Below, in pieces: positions 25,071-33,508 of a stretch of 64,000 nucleotides of DNA (position 1 is its first letter; the number at the start of each line of letters is the position of its first letter). Made by a program: the position numbers and the translations under genes. The stretch spans positions 248,001 through 312,000 of the forward strand of contig NZ_VRSV01000001.1 in NCBI RefSeq assembly GCF_008017415.1, read 5' to 3'. The notes under the pieces are model-generated. The model searched no databases. It had not been told where the DNA came from and worked only from the letters and a program-made list of their open reading frames with translations. The stretch comes from Microbacterium hatanonis. Its GTDB lineage: Bacteria > Actinomycetota > Actinomycetes > Actinomycetales > Microbacteriaceae.

Positions 25071-25865
25071 ATGGACGATCGGACGAACGCGGAGCTGACG
25101 TCGCTGCGCGCGCGGGCGTATGGTCCGGGTGCCGGTCTCGTCGACGATCGCGAGGCGCTCGACCGGTTGGCCGAGCTGGAGGAGCTCTCGCTCGCCGAGC
25201 GGGCACCCACGCCGCCCCGAAGCGAGGAGACGTCCGCGCCCGACGCGGCGGGGGAACCCGTGCGTGGCACCGATCCGGAGGTGTCGATCGACGGCGTTCT
25301 CCTCGGCGTCGACGCGGAGGAGGACCCGCCCGAGCCTCGGGCGCCCCTCATCTGGTGGACGCGTCGGCGGATCGCTGCCGTCGGGGCCTTCGGGCTGATC
25401 GCTGTCATCGTCGCGGTCGCGGCCATCTCGGCGGCCTTCACGTACCGGCTCCAGGCCGACCCCCGCGAGATCGCGGTGCTGCAGATCGACCCGGGCGTCG
25501 AGTGGCCGGAGATGATGGGGAACCGTCCGGAGGGGAGCGAGATCTTCGAGGAGTTCTACGGCCTCCGCGCGCTGGTACAGACCCAGACGCCGGGGTTCTC
25601 CGCCGTCGACGCGTGCATTTCGGTCATCAGAGCATCGGTGGTCACGGGGAGGAGCTCCTACAGCAACTTCTACCTGGGTTCGTGCGGGGTGGGGGAGTTC
25701 CCCGCGACGGTCTCGATGGTCGTGAACGCCGTGGCCCCCGATGAGCTCAAGGAACGCTTCCCGGTCGGGACGTCGCTGCAGTTCACGCTGCGTGGCGACG
25801 AGGTGGTGGTGCTGAGCGCCCCGCCCGCGCCCGACTCCGTCGACGAGGCCGTCGACGAGGGCTGA
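25071..25865 (+). CDS. Single-pass membrane protein, paralogue B of the local family
   Basis: 264 residues, unrecognised. N-terminal motif ELTSLRARAYGPGAGL and a D/R/L-rich helix (ALDRLAELEEL), a disordered acidic linker, a transmembrane helix at about 102-124, then an outside domain starting ADPREIAVLQIDP and containing FPVGTSLQFTLRGDEVVV. It is clearly homologous along its length to paralogue A at 20203. Two cysteines flank a region of about 26 residues (DACISVI and LGSCGVG). It ends 5 bases from the convergent paralogue C. Confidence 0.75.
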   Translation: MDDRTNAELTSLRARAYGPGAGLVDDREALDRLAELEELSLAERAPTPPRSEETSAPDAAGEPVRGTDPEVSIDGVLLGVDAEEDPPEPRAPLIWWTRRRIAAVGAFGLIAVIVAVAAISAAFTYRLQADPREIAVLQIDPGVEWPEMMGNRPEGSEIFEEFYGLRALVQTQTPGFSAVDACISVIRASVVTGRSSYSNFYLGSCGVGEFPATVSMVVNAVAPDELKERFPVGTSLQFTLRGDEVVVLSAPPAPDSVDEAVDEG

Positions 25866-25870
25866 GTCCG

Positions 25871-26593
25871 TCAGGCCACGTAGGCGACGACGTTCTCGGA
25901 GAGGCGGACGGGGTCGCCGACGGCGGTGCCCTGCACGTCGCCCACGTAGACGGTCAAGCCTCCCACCCCGCTGAAACCGACGCTTCCGCGGCCCGTGGGG
26001 TTCTCCGAGCAGCCCGCACCAGAGAGCACGTCGGAGCCCGCGACCCGCACGAAGACGCAGACGCCGGCCACGTCGGCCGGTCGCGCGAGGAAGACGTCGT
26101 ATCCGTTCAGTCGGGCGATGAACCGGGTGGACGACAGATCGATCGAGTCGGCCACGGAATCCTCGGGCGCCGCGGTGATGACGTCCTCCTCGGTCTGCGG
26201 CAGCAGGAGCTCGGAGAAGTCGTCGGGGGCGGCGGGAGTGGCGACGACGAGGCCGGCGGCGAAGGCGGCGCCGCCCACCACCGCGGCTGCGACCGTGGCC
26301 GAGACCACGGTGCGCCAGCGCGAGCGGTGCGGTGAGTGCTCGGCCGACGCCGGGGGTGTCGGCTCGGAGCCGGACGTGTCGTAGACGTGCTCGTCGCGCA
26401 CGCCCCGAGTCGTCCGGCTGGACTGGCTGGACTCCGGGTCGGCGGGAACGGATGCGGCGTCGCTCAGCTCCCCCGGGTGGCCCTGGAATGCCGCTTCGAG
26501 CTCGTGCAGGCGTGCGATGTCGGCGTCGCTCGGGTGACCGCCGGTGCCGTAGACGCGCTCCCGCAGCCGTTGGAGTTCGTCGTCAGGCGTCAT
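25871..26593 (-). CDS. Single-pass membrane protein, paralogue C of the local family
   Basis: 240 residues, unrecognised. It shares the N-terminal motif ELQRLRERVYG with a following helix (DADIARLHELEAAF), a long Ser/Pro/acidic linker, and one transmembrane helix at about 95-118. The outside domain is more divergent than in A and B but also has two cysteines (GVCVFV and GAGCSEN) about 18 residues apart. Convergent with paralogue B, so the pair may have arisen by inverted duplication. Confidence 0.7.
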   Translation of the reverse strand: MTPDDELQRLRERVYGTGGHPSDADIARLHELEAAFQGHPGELSDAASVPADPESSQSSRTTRGVRDEHVYDTSGSEPTPPASAEHSPHRSRWRTVVSATVAAAVVGGAAFAAGLVVATPAAPDDFSELLLPQTEEDVITAAPEDSVADSIDLSSTRFIARLNGYDVFLARPADVAGVCVFVRVAGSDVLSGAGCSENPTGRGSVGFSGVGGLTVYVGDVQGTAVGDPVRLSENVVAYVA

Positions 26594-26670
26594 GCGACCA
26601 GTCTCGCGCAGCATCCGCTCTCGCGACCACACGGGTTCGGCACCAGCGCACGGCCTGCGCACGGGCCGCG

Positions 26671-26699
26671 GCCGTGTGCTCGGGCACAAGCCGTGTGCT
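26671..26699. repeat. Direct repeat GCCGTGTGCT x2 upstream of the GT2-like gene
   Basis: GCCGTGTGCT at 26671-26680 and 26690-26699, nine bases apart, with related inverted GCGCACGGC/GCACGGG pieces just before. It lies in the 165-bp region between divergent paralogue C and the glycosyltransferase, so it may be a regulator site. No match to a known site. Confidence 0.35.
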
Positions 26700-26758
26700 G
26701 GACGATGGGCGCCCGACCACCGCGATCCCCACCCCGCGACCGCGACTACGCTGGTGCA

Positions 26759-27436
26759 GTGACCCGAGCGATCGTCGTGCTGCCGTGGCGCCCCGCGCCC
26801 TCCCGCATCCCCGCCTACGAGCGCGTGCGCGACTGGTACGCGATGCAGCTGCCGGAGCTCGAGGTCACCACGATCGACACCGACGACCATCCGTTCGTGC
26901 TCGCCGCCTGCCGCAACAAGGCGATGCGCGACGCAGCCGACGACACCGTCGTCGTCATCGGCGACGCCGACACCCTGCCCGAACCCGCCCCGCTGCGCGC
27001 CGCGATCGCGGCCGCACGGCACAGCGACCGCGTGCACCTGCCCTACGACGAGTACCGCTGGCTGGGCCGCCCGGGCTCCGCGCAGTTCGACGCCGGGGTG
27101 CCGCTCATCGACTGCGAGTACGAGCTGGTCCTCGGTGCCTGCTCGGGCGTCTACGTCGCGACCCCGCGCACGTGGGCCGCGCACGGCGGGCAGGACGAGA
27201 ACTTCCGCGGGTGGGGATTCGAGGACGCCGCATGGTTCCTCGCGCACGAGACACTCCTCGGCGGTCCCCCCGTGCGGCACTCGGGCCGTGTCTACGCCCT
27301 CCACCACACCGGCGAGGTGCGCGCCGGGGCGCAGTACGACCTGAACGCCGCCCGCATGGAGCGATACCGCCAGGCGGCGGGCGACCCGACGGCGATGGCT
27401 CAGCTGGTCGCCGAGGTGCCGGTCAGCGCCGCATAG
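26759..27436 (+). CDS. GT2-like glycosyltransferase
   Basis: 225 residues. GT-A fold hallmarks: N-terminal VVLPWRPAPSR, an ACRNKAMRDA segment, the metal-binding DADTLPEP at about 77, and the C-terminal GWGFEDAAWFLAHE, which matches the galactosyltransferase-type ending (GWGxED) used to bind acceptor. The start is a GTG. The last 37 bases overlap the convergent GT1-like gene, which is unusual and may mean antisense interference. Donor and acceptor are unknown. Confidence 0.8.
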   Translation: MTRAIVVLPWRPAPSRIPAYERVRDWYAMQLPELEVTTIDTDDHPFVLAACRNKAMRDAADDTVVVIGDADTLPEPAPLRAAIAAARHSDRVHLPYDEYRWLGRPGSAQFDAGVPLIDCEYELVLGACSGVYVATPRTWAAHGGQDENFRGWGFEDAAWFLAHETLLGGPPVRHSGRVYALHHTGEVRAGAQYDLNAARMERYRQAAGDPTAMAQLVAEVPVSAA

Positions 27437-28698
27437 GCGATCGCAGGACCCGGCTGCTCGCGCTGCGCGCGTGCGATGTCGGCGAGGCTCGAAGATCCCG
27501 ACCGCAGCACAGCGTCGATCGCCGCCGCGAGGTCGGCGGCATCCGCCCGGTTCGGGTCGAGGGCACGCCCGAGGCCGGTGCGCTCGATCGCCGCGGCGCC
27601 GGCGAACTGGTCGGTCGAGAAGGGCAGCACCACGAGCGGCACGCCCTGCCCGACGGCTTCGGTCACGGAGTTGTTGCCGCCGTGCGTGACTGCTGCCGCA
27701 GCGCGCCCCAGCAATCGCACCTGGGGGAGGAACCCGCGCACGAGCCAGTCCGAGGGGATCGGGCCCAGTGCCGCCGGCTCGGTGGCGCCCGTCGCGATCG
27801 CCGCGCGCAGCCCGAGGGTGCGCAGCGCCTCGGCCACCCGCGCGAGCACGTCGTCGCGCACCGACAGGAAGCTGCCGAAACTCACGTAGACGAACGGCTC
27901 GTCGTCGGCGAGCCAGCGCTCGACCTCGGGGTCGGCGGCTTCGTCGCGCCGCGTCGAGCCGAGGAAGGCGTGGGCCGGCAGCGCGCGTCCGTCGCCGTCC
28001 GCGAGCTCGGCGGGGTAGTTGTAGAGCACGAGGTCGCCGTGCGAGGCGAAGGCGTCGGGGATGTCGGATGCTGAGGGGTCGAGCTCTCTCGCCGCGGCAT
28101 TCCACTGGTCGGTGAAGCGCCGCGAGACCTCGGTGCACAGCATCCGCAGGTCTTCGAGCTCGGAGGCGTCCGGCGCGAACGCGGTCGGCCAGGCGGGCGG
28201 GAAGCCGTAGACCTCGCCCGCGACCGGGAGGGCGCTCGGGTGCCCCAGCACCACGTCGGCGTACGCGATTCCCGCCGTCTGCAGCGCGAGACGCGCGCTG
28301 AAGGCCAGATGGTCGACGACGATCGCATCGGGGGCGACCTCGTCGATGACCTCGAGCGTGCGACGGGCGCGCCCGACGGGGTCCCACATCAGGTCGGTCA
28401 ACCGCTCGCGGGCCTGGTAGGCGAGGGTGGGGACCATCCCGCGCCGGGTCGCGTCGAAGAATCCCTGGAGCGAGGCCGCTTCGTCCTTGGGCTGCTCGCC
28501 GGGGCGCATCACTCCGGCGTTCGAGCCGCGTCCGAGCGGCAGGTCGACGCGGCGCAGTCCGAACTCGTGCACGATCGGCTCGGTCGCGGGGCCGGTCGCC
28601 ACGACCACGTCGTCGCCGGCGTCGCGCCAGGCCGTGCCGATCGTCGCGAGCGGCAGCAGGTGCGAGGCGTAGTCGGGCGTGATGACCAGAAGCGTCAT
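27400..28698 (-). CDS. GT1-like (MGT) glycosyltransferase
   Basis: 432-residue GT-B glycosyltransferase like macrolide/UDP-glucuronosyl transferases. N-terminal LVITPDYASHLLPLATIGTAW, and the C-terminal donor site AVTHGGNNSVTEAVGQGVPLVVLP then DQFAGA. The family usually glycosylates small hydrophobic acceptors or lipids. It starts in a four-base overlap (ATGA) with the HEAT-GT4 gene. Frame is open upstream, but ATG 28698 is the natural start. Confidence 0.87.
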   Translation of the reverse strand: MTLLVITPDYASHLLPLATIGTAWRDAGDDVVVATGPATEPIVHEFGLRRVDLPLGRGSNAGVMRPGEQPKDEAASLQGFFDATRRGMVPTLAYQARERLTDLMWDPVGRARRTLEVIDEVAPDAIVVDHLAFSARLALQTAGIAYADVVLGHPSALPVAGEVYGFPPAWPTAFAPDASELEDLRMLCTEVSRRFTDQWNAAARELDPSASDIPDAFASHGDLVLYNYPAELADGDGRALPAHAFLGSTRRDEAADPEVERWLADDEPFVYVSFGSFLSVRDDVLARVAEALRTLGLRAAIATGATEPAALGPIPSDWLVRGFLPQVRLLGRAAAAVTHGGNNSVTEAVGQGVPLVVLPFSTDQFAGAAAIERTGLGRALDPNRADAADLAAAIDAVLRSGSSSLADIARAQREQPGPAIAYAALTGTSATS

Positions 28699-30845
28699 GC
28701 GACCGGACCCGCGGCGCGCAGCAGCTCCGCCTCGGAGGCGGCGACGCTCCGGTAGACGGGGCCGAGGGCGGCGGCCATGCCCTGGATCGTGAAGCGCGCG
28801 GCGACCATGTCGTGGGCGCGCCGGGCGAGGCCGCCGTCGCCGCGGGCGGCGAGGTCGAGCGCGGCGGAGATCGCCGCGGTCAGCATCGCCGGATCCCAGG
28901 TCGCCGTGAGCACCCCGGTGAGCCCGTCCTCGACGTAGGTGGCGGGCCCGCCGGCGTCGGGGGCCACGACCGTGAGTCCGGTCGCCATGGCCTCCAGCAG
29001 CGCGATGCCGAACTCCTCCTTGAGGCTCGCGCAGACGTACACCCCGCGCGGCGCGATGATCTCGGGGATGCCGAACCGCACGGCCGCCAGCCAGCGGGCG
29101 GCGACGTCGTTCGGCTGGTGGCCGGCGAGCAGCAGGCCGGCCTCGGCGCGACGGTCGGGAGAGACGACGGCGTCGATGCGCTCGAGCTGCTCCCGCTCGT
29201 CGAGCGAGGGGTGCTCGAGGTCGCCGCCGATCACCAGCAGGTTCGCGCGCTCGGCCAGGGCGCTCGTCGCCCACGCCTCGACGAGCGTGGCCATGCCCTT
29301 CACGCGATGCAGACGCCCCACGGTCGCGATGATCGGCAGCCCCCGACGGTGCGCGGGGAGGGCCTCGATCAGGGCGTGCAGGTCGGCGAACCGATCGTCG
29401 CCCGCCGGGGCGACGGCGTGAGCGGATGCGTCGACCACCGCGCGATCGACGACCTCCAGGTCGACGCCCTCGGCGACGATGGTGTGCCGCTCCGGGTAGG
29501 AGGAGATGTCGATCCCGACGAGTTCGCGCATGTCGCGGGCGAGCTCGGGCCGGGGGAAGAGCACCGTGTGGGCGGCGTTCGCGGCGAGGTTCTGCACCAA
29601 CCGGGTGCGGAACCAGAAGTGCTCGCGCAGATCTGTCCGACCGAACGTCGTGCGGGTGAGGTCACCCGAACGGTCGAGCGCCTGGATGATCGAGTGCGGG
29701 TCGGGCGCGACGGTGAACACCACCGGGATGCCGAGCTCGCGGGCGACGTCGACCGCGGCGAGGCTGCCGACATCGGCCATGCGCAGGTGCAGCACGTCGA
29801 CGCGACCGGCGGCGCGCAGGAGTCGCCGGATGCCGCGACGCGCGGTGACCCGCAGCGGCCAGGCGGCGGCCGACGGAACCGCCGACGGTGCCAGCGGCAC
29901 GTGCCCGTAGACATGGCCGGTGTCGCCGCCGACGGAGAGCAGGTCGGCCGCCGCGCGCGGCACGGCGCCGCGAGAGAGCGTGAGCACGCGATCGACGTGC
30001 GCGGCGGGATCGGCCACCAGCGCATCGCCGAGACGGACGAGCAGGGTGGCGATGCCGCCGTTGTCTCCGGCGCCGGCCGACGACAGGGTCGGGTCGATGT
30101 CGGCGTGGAGGAAGAGCTGCGCGACGGTGAGCGCGCCCTCCGTCTCGATGTTGCGCTGAGGCACCACCTGCAGGTCGATCACGGAGAGCCGTGCGACCTC
30201 GGCGAGGCGCCCCTCGCGCTCGATGAGATGCTCCAGGCGGTCGGCGATGTACCGAGCCCCTGTGCGCTGACCGAGGGCGGCCACCGCCGCGACACGGACG
30301 TCTTCGTGCTCGGCCTCGTCGAGTGCGATCTCGAGCAGTTGGCGCTCGGCGATCGACTGGCGGACGAGGCCGAGCGTCTCGACGAGACGCGTGCGCGCGG
30401 GGACGTCGGCCACGCCGAGGAGGGCGCTCTCGATCGCGACGGCGAGGGTCTCGCCGATGGCGCCCGACCAGTTCTCGAGCGTGGTCTGCGCGAGCATGCC
30501 GGTGAATCCGCCGTCGGCCACGAGCCCGAGAAGGCGCCCGACCGCGTCATAGCGGGGCAGGGTCTCGGCCAGGGCCCACGCGGCGTGCTCGCGGATGAAC
30601 GGACGGTCGTCGGAGAGGAGGTTGCTCAGGCTCTTCGACGCCTGCTCGTCGAAGACGGCCGCCAGTGCATGGACGGCGGCGATCGCGACGACCTGGTCGT
30701 CGCCGGCCACGGCCCCGAGCAGGATGCGAAGCGTGCGCACTCCCGGATCTCGGCGCGCCTCGAAAGCGAGATCGTCGGCGAGGCGAATCGCGTCGATGAT
30801 GCGAGGAGCGCCGGCGACGGCGTCGAGCGTGGTCTGGATGCCCAT
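28695..30845 (-). CDS. HEAT-repeat protein fused to GT4 glycosyltransferase
   Basis: 716 residues with an unusual architecture. Residues about 10-235 are a run of paired helices with HEAT-like spacing (for example VAIAAVHALAAVFDEQASKSL, then VRVAAVAALGQRTGARYIA). From about 238 a GT4 glycosyltransferase begins (LTVAQLFLHADID, GDNGGIATLLVRLGDAL), with GRLHRVKGMATLVEAW and the donor site CASLKEEFGIALLEAMATGL. ATG 30845 is chosen over an in-frame start at 30938. The HEAT part may bind a partner protein or scaffold a glycan complex. Donor unknown. Confidence 0.85.
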   Translation of the reverse strand: MGIQTTLDAVAGAPRIIDAIRLADDLAFEARRDPGVRTLRILLGAVAGDDQVVAIAAVHALAAVFDEQASKSLSNLLSDDRPFIREHAAWALAETLPRYDAVGRLLGLVADGGFTGMLAQTTLENWSGAIGETLAVAIESALLGVADVPARTRLVETLGLVRQSIAERQLLEIALDEAEHEDVRVAAVAALGQRTGARYIADRLEHLIEREGRLAEVARLSVIDLQVVPQRNIETEGALTVAQLFLHADIDPTLSSAGAGDNGGIATLLVRLGDALVADPAAHVDRVLTLSRGAVPRAAADLLSVGGDTGHVYGHVPLAPSAVPSAAAWPLRVTARRGIRRLLRAAGRVDVLHLRMADVGSLAAVDVARELGIPVVFTVAPDPHSIIQALDRSGDLTRTTFGRTDLREHFWFRTRLVQNLAANAAHTVLFPRPELARDMRELVGIDISSYPERHTIVAEGVDLEVVDRAVVDASAHAVAPAGDDRFADLHALIEALPAHRRGLPIIATVGRLHRVKGMATLVEAWATSALAERANLLVIGGDLEHPSLDEREQLERIDAVVSPDRRAEAGLLLAGHQPNDVAARWLAAVRFGIPEIIAPRGVYVCASLKEEFGIALLEAMATGLTVVAPDAGGPATYVEDGLTGVLTATWDPAMLTAAISAALDLAARGDGGLARRAHDMVAARFTIQGMAAALGPVYRSVAASEAELLRAAGPVA

Positions 30846-30958
30846 GTGCGGCTTCTTCTGTAGAGAGTGCCGCGATCGCGGTCGTTCGAATGGTAACCGG
30901 CGAACCTGACGCGCAAGTAGCGTGGAGAGGTTCTTCACATAGACCCGGAGGTTGTTGT

Positions 30959-32134
30959 ATGTCCGTCATCGTCATCGGAGACATCGGCGTGATCGATGGG
31001 ATGATGCACATCGGCGACGAGGCGATGTTCGAGGCTGCTGCGGCCGAGCTCGCCGCCCGGGGCGTCGACGTCGTCGGAGTGTCGTCCGTGCCCGACGAAT
31101 CGGCCGAGCGGTACGGGGTGGGCACCGTTCCCCGCCTGGGCTTCGCCGGTCTCGATCGCGACGCTGCCGCCGCACGGTCGGAGCTGCTGGTGGCCGCCGC
31201 ATCCGGTCGCGCCGCCCTGGCGGCCGACGACCCGGCGACCGCCGTCGTCGAGGCCGTGAGGGCGGCCAGCGGCGTGCTCGTGGCCGGCGGGGGCAACCTC
31301 GCCTCGCGGTGGCCGGTGCACATCCACGAGCGCGGCACCCTCGCCGCGATGGCGCGGAGCCTCGGTCTGCCGGTGGTCGTGAGCGGCCAGACGCTCGGCC
31401 CCGATCTCATCGAGACCGACGCCGCGGCGGTGCGCGAACTCTTGGGCACCGCGGCGCTCGCCGCCGTGCGCGAGCCGACCTCGGCCGCGCTGGCCGCGTC
31501 GTGGGGCGTGCCGGTGCGCCTGGGTGTCGACGATGCGTCGTTCCTCGGCGGCGACGGACCCGACGAGCGGTCGGGCATCGTGGTGAGCGTCTCGGGCTGG
31601 TTCGACCATCGTCCGCCGGCCGAGGTCGAAGCATCCCTCGCCCGTCTCATCGACCACGCCGCGGGCGTCGTCGGGGGTCCCGTGCGCTTCCACGCCCACT
31701 TCGGTCCGCTCGATCCGGCCGCCGAGCCGCGCGGCGACGCAGCCCTGCACGAGCGCATCCGCGCGCACCTCACTGTGCCGAGCGAGGTGGTGCCGACCGG
31801 CGACTCGCTGCACTCCGCCGCGCTCGCCCGCAGCGCCGCGCTCGTGATCACGAGCCGGTACCACCCGGCCGTCTTCGCCGCGCCGGCCGGCGTGCCGACG
31901 CTCGGTCTCGTCGCCGACGCCTACACGCAGATCAAGCTCAGCGGTGTGCTGGGCCACTGGGGCGAGCCCGCCACGGCCACGCTCGACGAACTCGACGCCC
32001 GCGCGCGCACCCTCGTCGACGATCTGGATGCTGCGCGTTCACGCATCCGCGACGAGACGGATGCACGGCGCCCCGCCCACCGCGCCGCGTACACGGCCTG
32101 GTGGGACGACGTCGCCGCCGTGCTCGCCCGCTGA
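30959..32134 (+). CDS. Polysaccharide pyruvyl transferase-like protein
   Basis: 391 residues resembling the PssM/CsaB pyruvyl transferase family (GT-B-like fold). N-terminal GDIGVIDGMMHIGDEAMFEAAAAEL, VLVAGGGNLASRWP, VVSGQTLGPDL and the C-terminal TSRYHPAVFAAPAGVPTLGL with the conserved His. Such enzymes put ketal pyruvate on glycans, which in some Gram-positives anchors S-layer proteins. Divergent from the HEAT-GT4 gene; 113-bp intergenic region with a TAGCGT -10-like box at 30917. Confidence 0.8.
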   Translation: MSVIVIGDIGVIDGMMHIGDEAMFEAAAAELAARGVDVVGVSSVPDESAERYGVGTVPRLGFAGLDRDAAAARSELLVAAASGRAALAADDPATAVVEAVRAASGVLVAGGGNLASRWPVHIHERGTLAAMARSLGLPVVVSGQTLGPDLIETDAAAVRELLGTAALAAVREPTSAALAASWGVPVRLGVDDASFLGGDGPDERSGIVVSVSGWFDHRPPAEVEASLARLIDHAAGVVGGPVRFHAHFGPLDPAAEPRGDAALHERIRAHLTVPSEVVPTGDSLHSAALARSAALVITSRYHPAVFAAPAGVPTLGLVADAYTQIKLSGVLGHWGEPATATLDELDARARTLVDDLDAARSRIRDETDARRPAHRAAYTAWWDDVAAVLAR

Positions 32135-32224
32135 CTCCGTGGCGCCCTGAGCCCGAGCGCCCCACCCCTGGCGAACGGTCGTACGATGGCTGACAATCGC
32201 AGTTCGAGCGCGACGGGAGGCACC

Positions 32225-32719
32225 ATGGTTCAGGTCAGGGTGATCGGCGTCGCGCGCGACACCGAGCAGCAGCACGTGATCCTGCTCAAACCCGTCGACG
32301 AAGCCGCCGCGGAGGGCCGCATGCTTCCGGTCTGGATCGGCGAGCAGGAGGCCACCGCGATCCTCGTGGCCGTGCAGGGTTCGATCACCCCCCGCCCCCT
32401 CGCGCACGATCTGATGGCGAGCATGCTGCATGAGCTCGAGGCCGAGGTCGAGCGCGTGGAGGTCACTCGCATCGAAGACGGCACGTACTTCGCCGAGATC
32501 ACGCTGTTCACCCCTCACGGGCTCCGGGTGATCGACGCCCGGCCGTCCGATGCGATCGCGCTCGCGTCGCGCACGCACACGTCCATCTGGGTGGCCGACG
32601 AGGTGCTCGACGTCGCGGGCGTCGAAGACACGGTGTCGGAGCCGGCTGCCGACGAGCACGAGGTCGACGAGTTCCGCCGGTTCCTCGAGGGCGTCGACCC
32701 GGAGGACTTCAGCGACTGA
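32225..32719 (+). CDS. Bifunctional nuclease family protein (DUF151)
   Basis: 164 residues of the DUF151/bifunctional nuclease fold. Family motifs are LPVWIGEQEATAI, RPLAHDLMASMLHELEAEVERVEVTRIEDGTYFAEI and the DARPSDAIALASRT loop. The start is ATG 32225, preceded by GGGAGG at a good distance; an earlier in-frame ATG at 32186 lacks one. An acidic C-terminal tail is typical of actinobacterial members. Confidence 0.88.
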   Translation: MVQVRVIGVARDTEQQHVILLKPVDEAAAEGRMLPVWIGEQEATAILVAVQGSITPRPLAHDLMASMLHELEAEVERVEVTRIEDGTYFAEITLFTPHGLRVIDARPSDAIALASRTHTSIWVADEVLDVAGVEDTVSEPAADEHEVDEFRRFLEGVDPEDFSD

Positions 32720-32779
32720 CGCGCTGTTCGTGCGGTGACGAGTCGGCCCGGAGAGGTGCGACGAGCCCCGCCTCGGGTT

Positions 32780-33508
32780 TCATCGCGCCGAGGCGCGGCG
32801 AAGGAAGGCGTACTGGCCGGCGACCGCCAATGCGATGGCGACGACCGCGGCCACCGCGAGCCACCACGGCTGGAACGCGTCGAAGACGGGTACGACCACG
32901 ATGGCGACGATCCCCAGGGCGATGACGGCGGCGGCGGCGAGCACGGTGGGTCCGAGAGCGCCGAAACGCACCCAGGCGGCCGCCATGGCGCCGCCGACGG
33001 AGAGCACCAGCAGCGTGCCGAGGAACGCGGTGACGCTCAGCTGGAACGGGTCGCCCGAGCCGAGCACCACCACATCGGTCACGTAGATGTGGAAGAACCA
33101 GTGGCCCGTCGCCAGCTCCAGGCCCAGCAGCAGGAGCAGCAGCACCGTGACGTAGAGCGAGAGAGCGATGTGAGTCAGCACCGTCCCGGCGACGAAGGCC
33201 CGTCGCGTGCTGCCGAGGGACAGCGCGAGCGGGAAGGTCAGCGAGACGGTCTGCACGCCGATCCAGCCGAAGAATCCCGGGAGCGCCCAGATGGCGGCGG
33301 GGTTGTTGCGGCTGTTCGCGACCCATTCGGCGCTGCCGGGCTCGGAGCCGAGACGCCAGAAGACGACCGCGATGATCGCGGTGATCACGAAGACCACGAG
33401 CATGATGCCCGGAGGGGTGAGCAACAGCATGGCCCGCTGGACGAAGTGCAGTCGGAACACGTCGACAGGGCCGGAAGCGCGGGAGGGGGCGAGGGCGGTG
33501 GCGGTCAT
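32780..33508 (-). CDS. ABC transporter permease-like membrane protein
   Basis: 242 residues with about six transmembrane helices (for example MLLLTPPGIMLVVFVITAIIAVVFWRL). It is encoded in a run GntR - ATPase - membrane protein whose starts overlap by ATGA, and this organisation identifies it as the membrane part of an ABC transporter of the YtrA/YtrB/YtrC or ABC-2 type. Substrate unknown. Confidence 0.82.
   Translation of the reverse strand: MTATALAPSRASGPVDVFRLHFVQRAMLLLTPPGIMLVVFVITAIIAVVFWRLGSEPGSAEWVANSRNNPAAIWALPGFFGWIGVQTVSLTFPLALSLGSTRRAFVAGTVLTHIALSLYVTVLLLLLLGLELATGHWFFHIYVTDVVVLGSGDPFQLSVTAFLGTLLVLSVGGAMAAAWVRFGALGPTVLAAAAVIALGIVAIVVVPVFDAFQPWWLAVAAVVAIALAVAGQYAFLRRASAR

Noticed and set aside
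28812..30863. A 683-codon plus-strand frame opposite the HEAT-GT4 gene
   Set aside because: Gly/Arg/Asp-rich composition without domains; shadow frame of the minus-strand gene.
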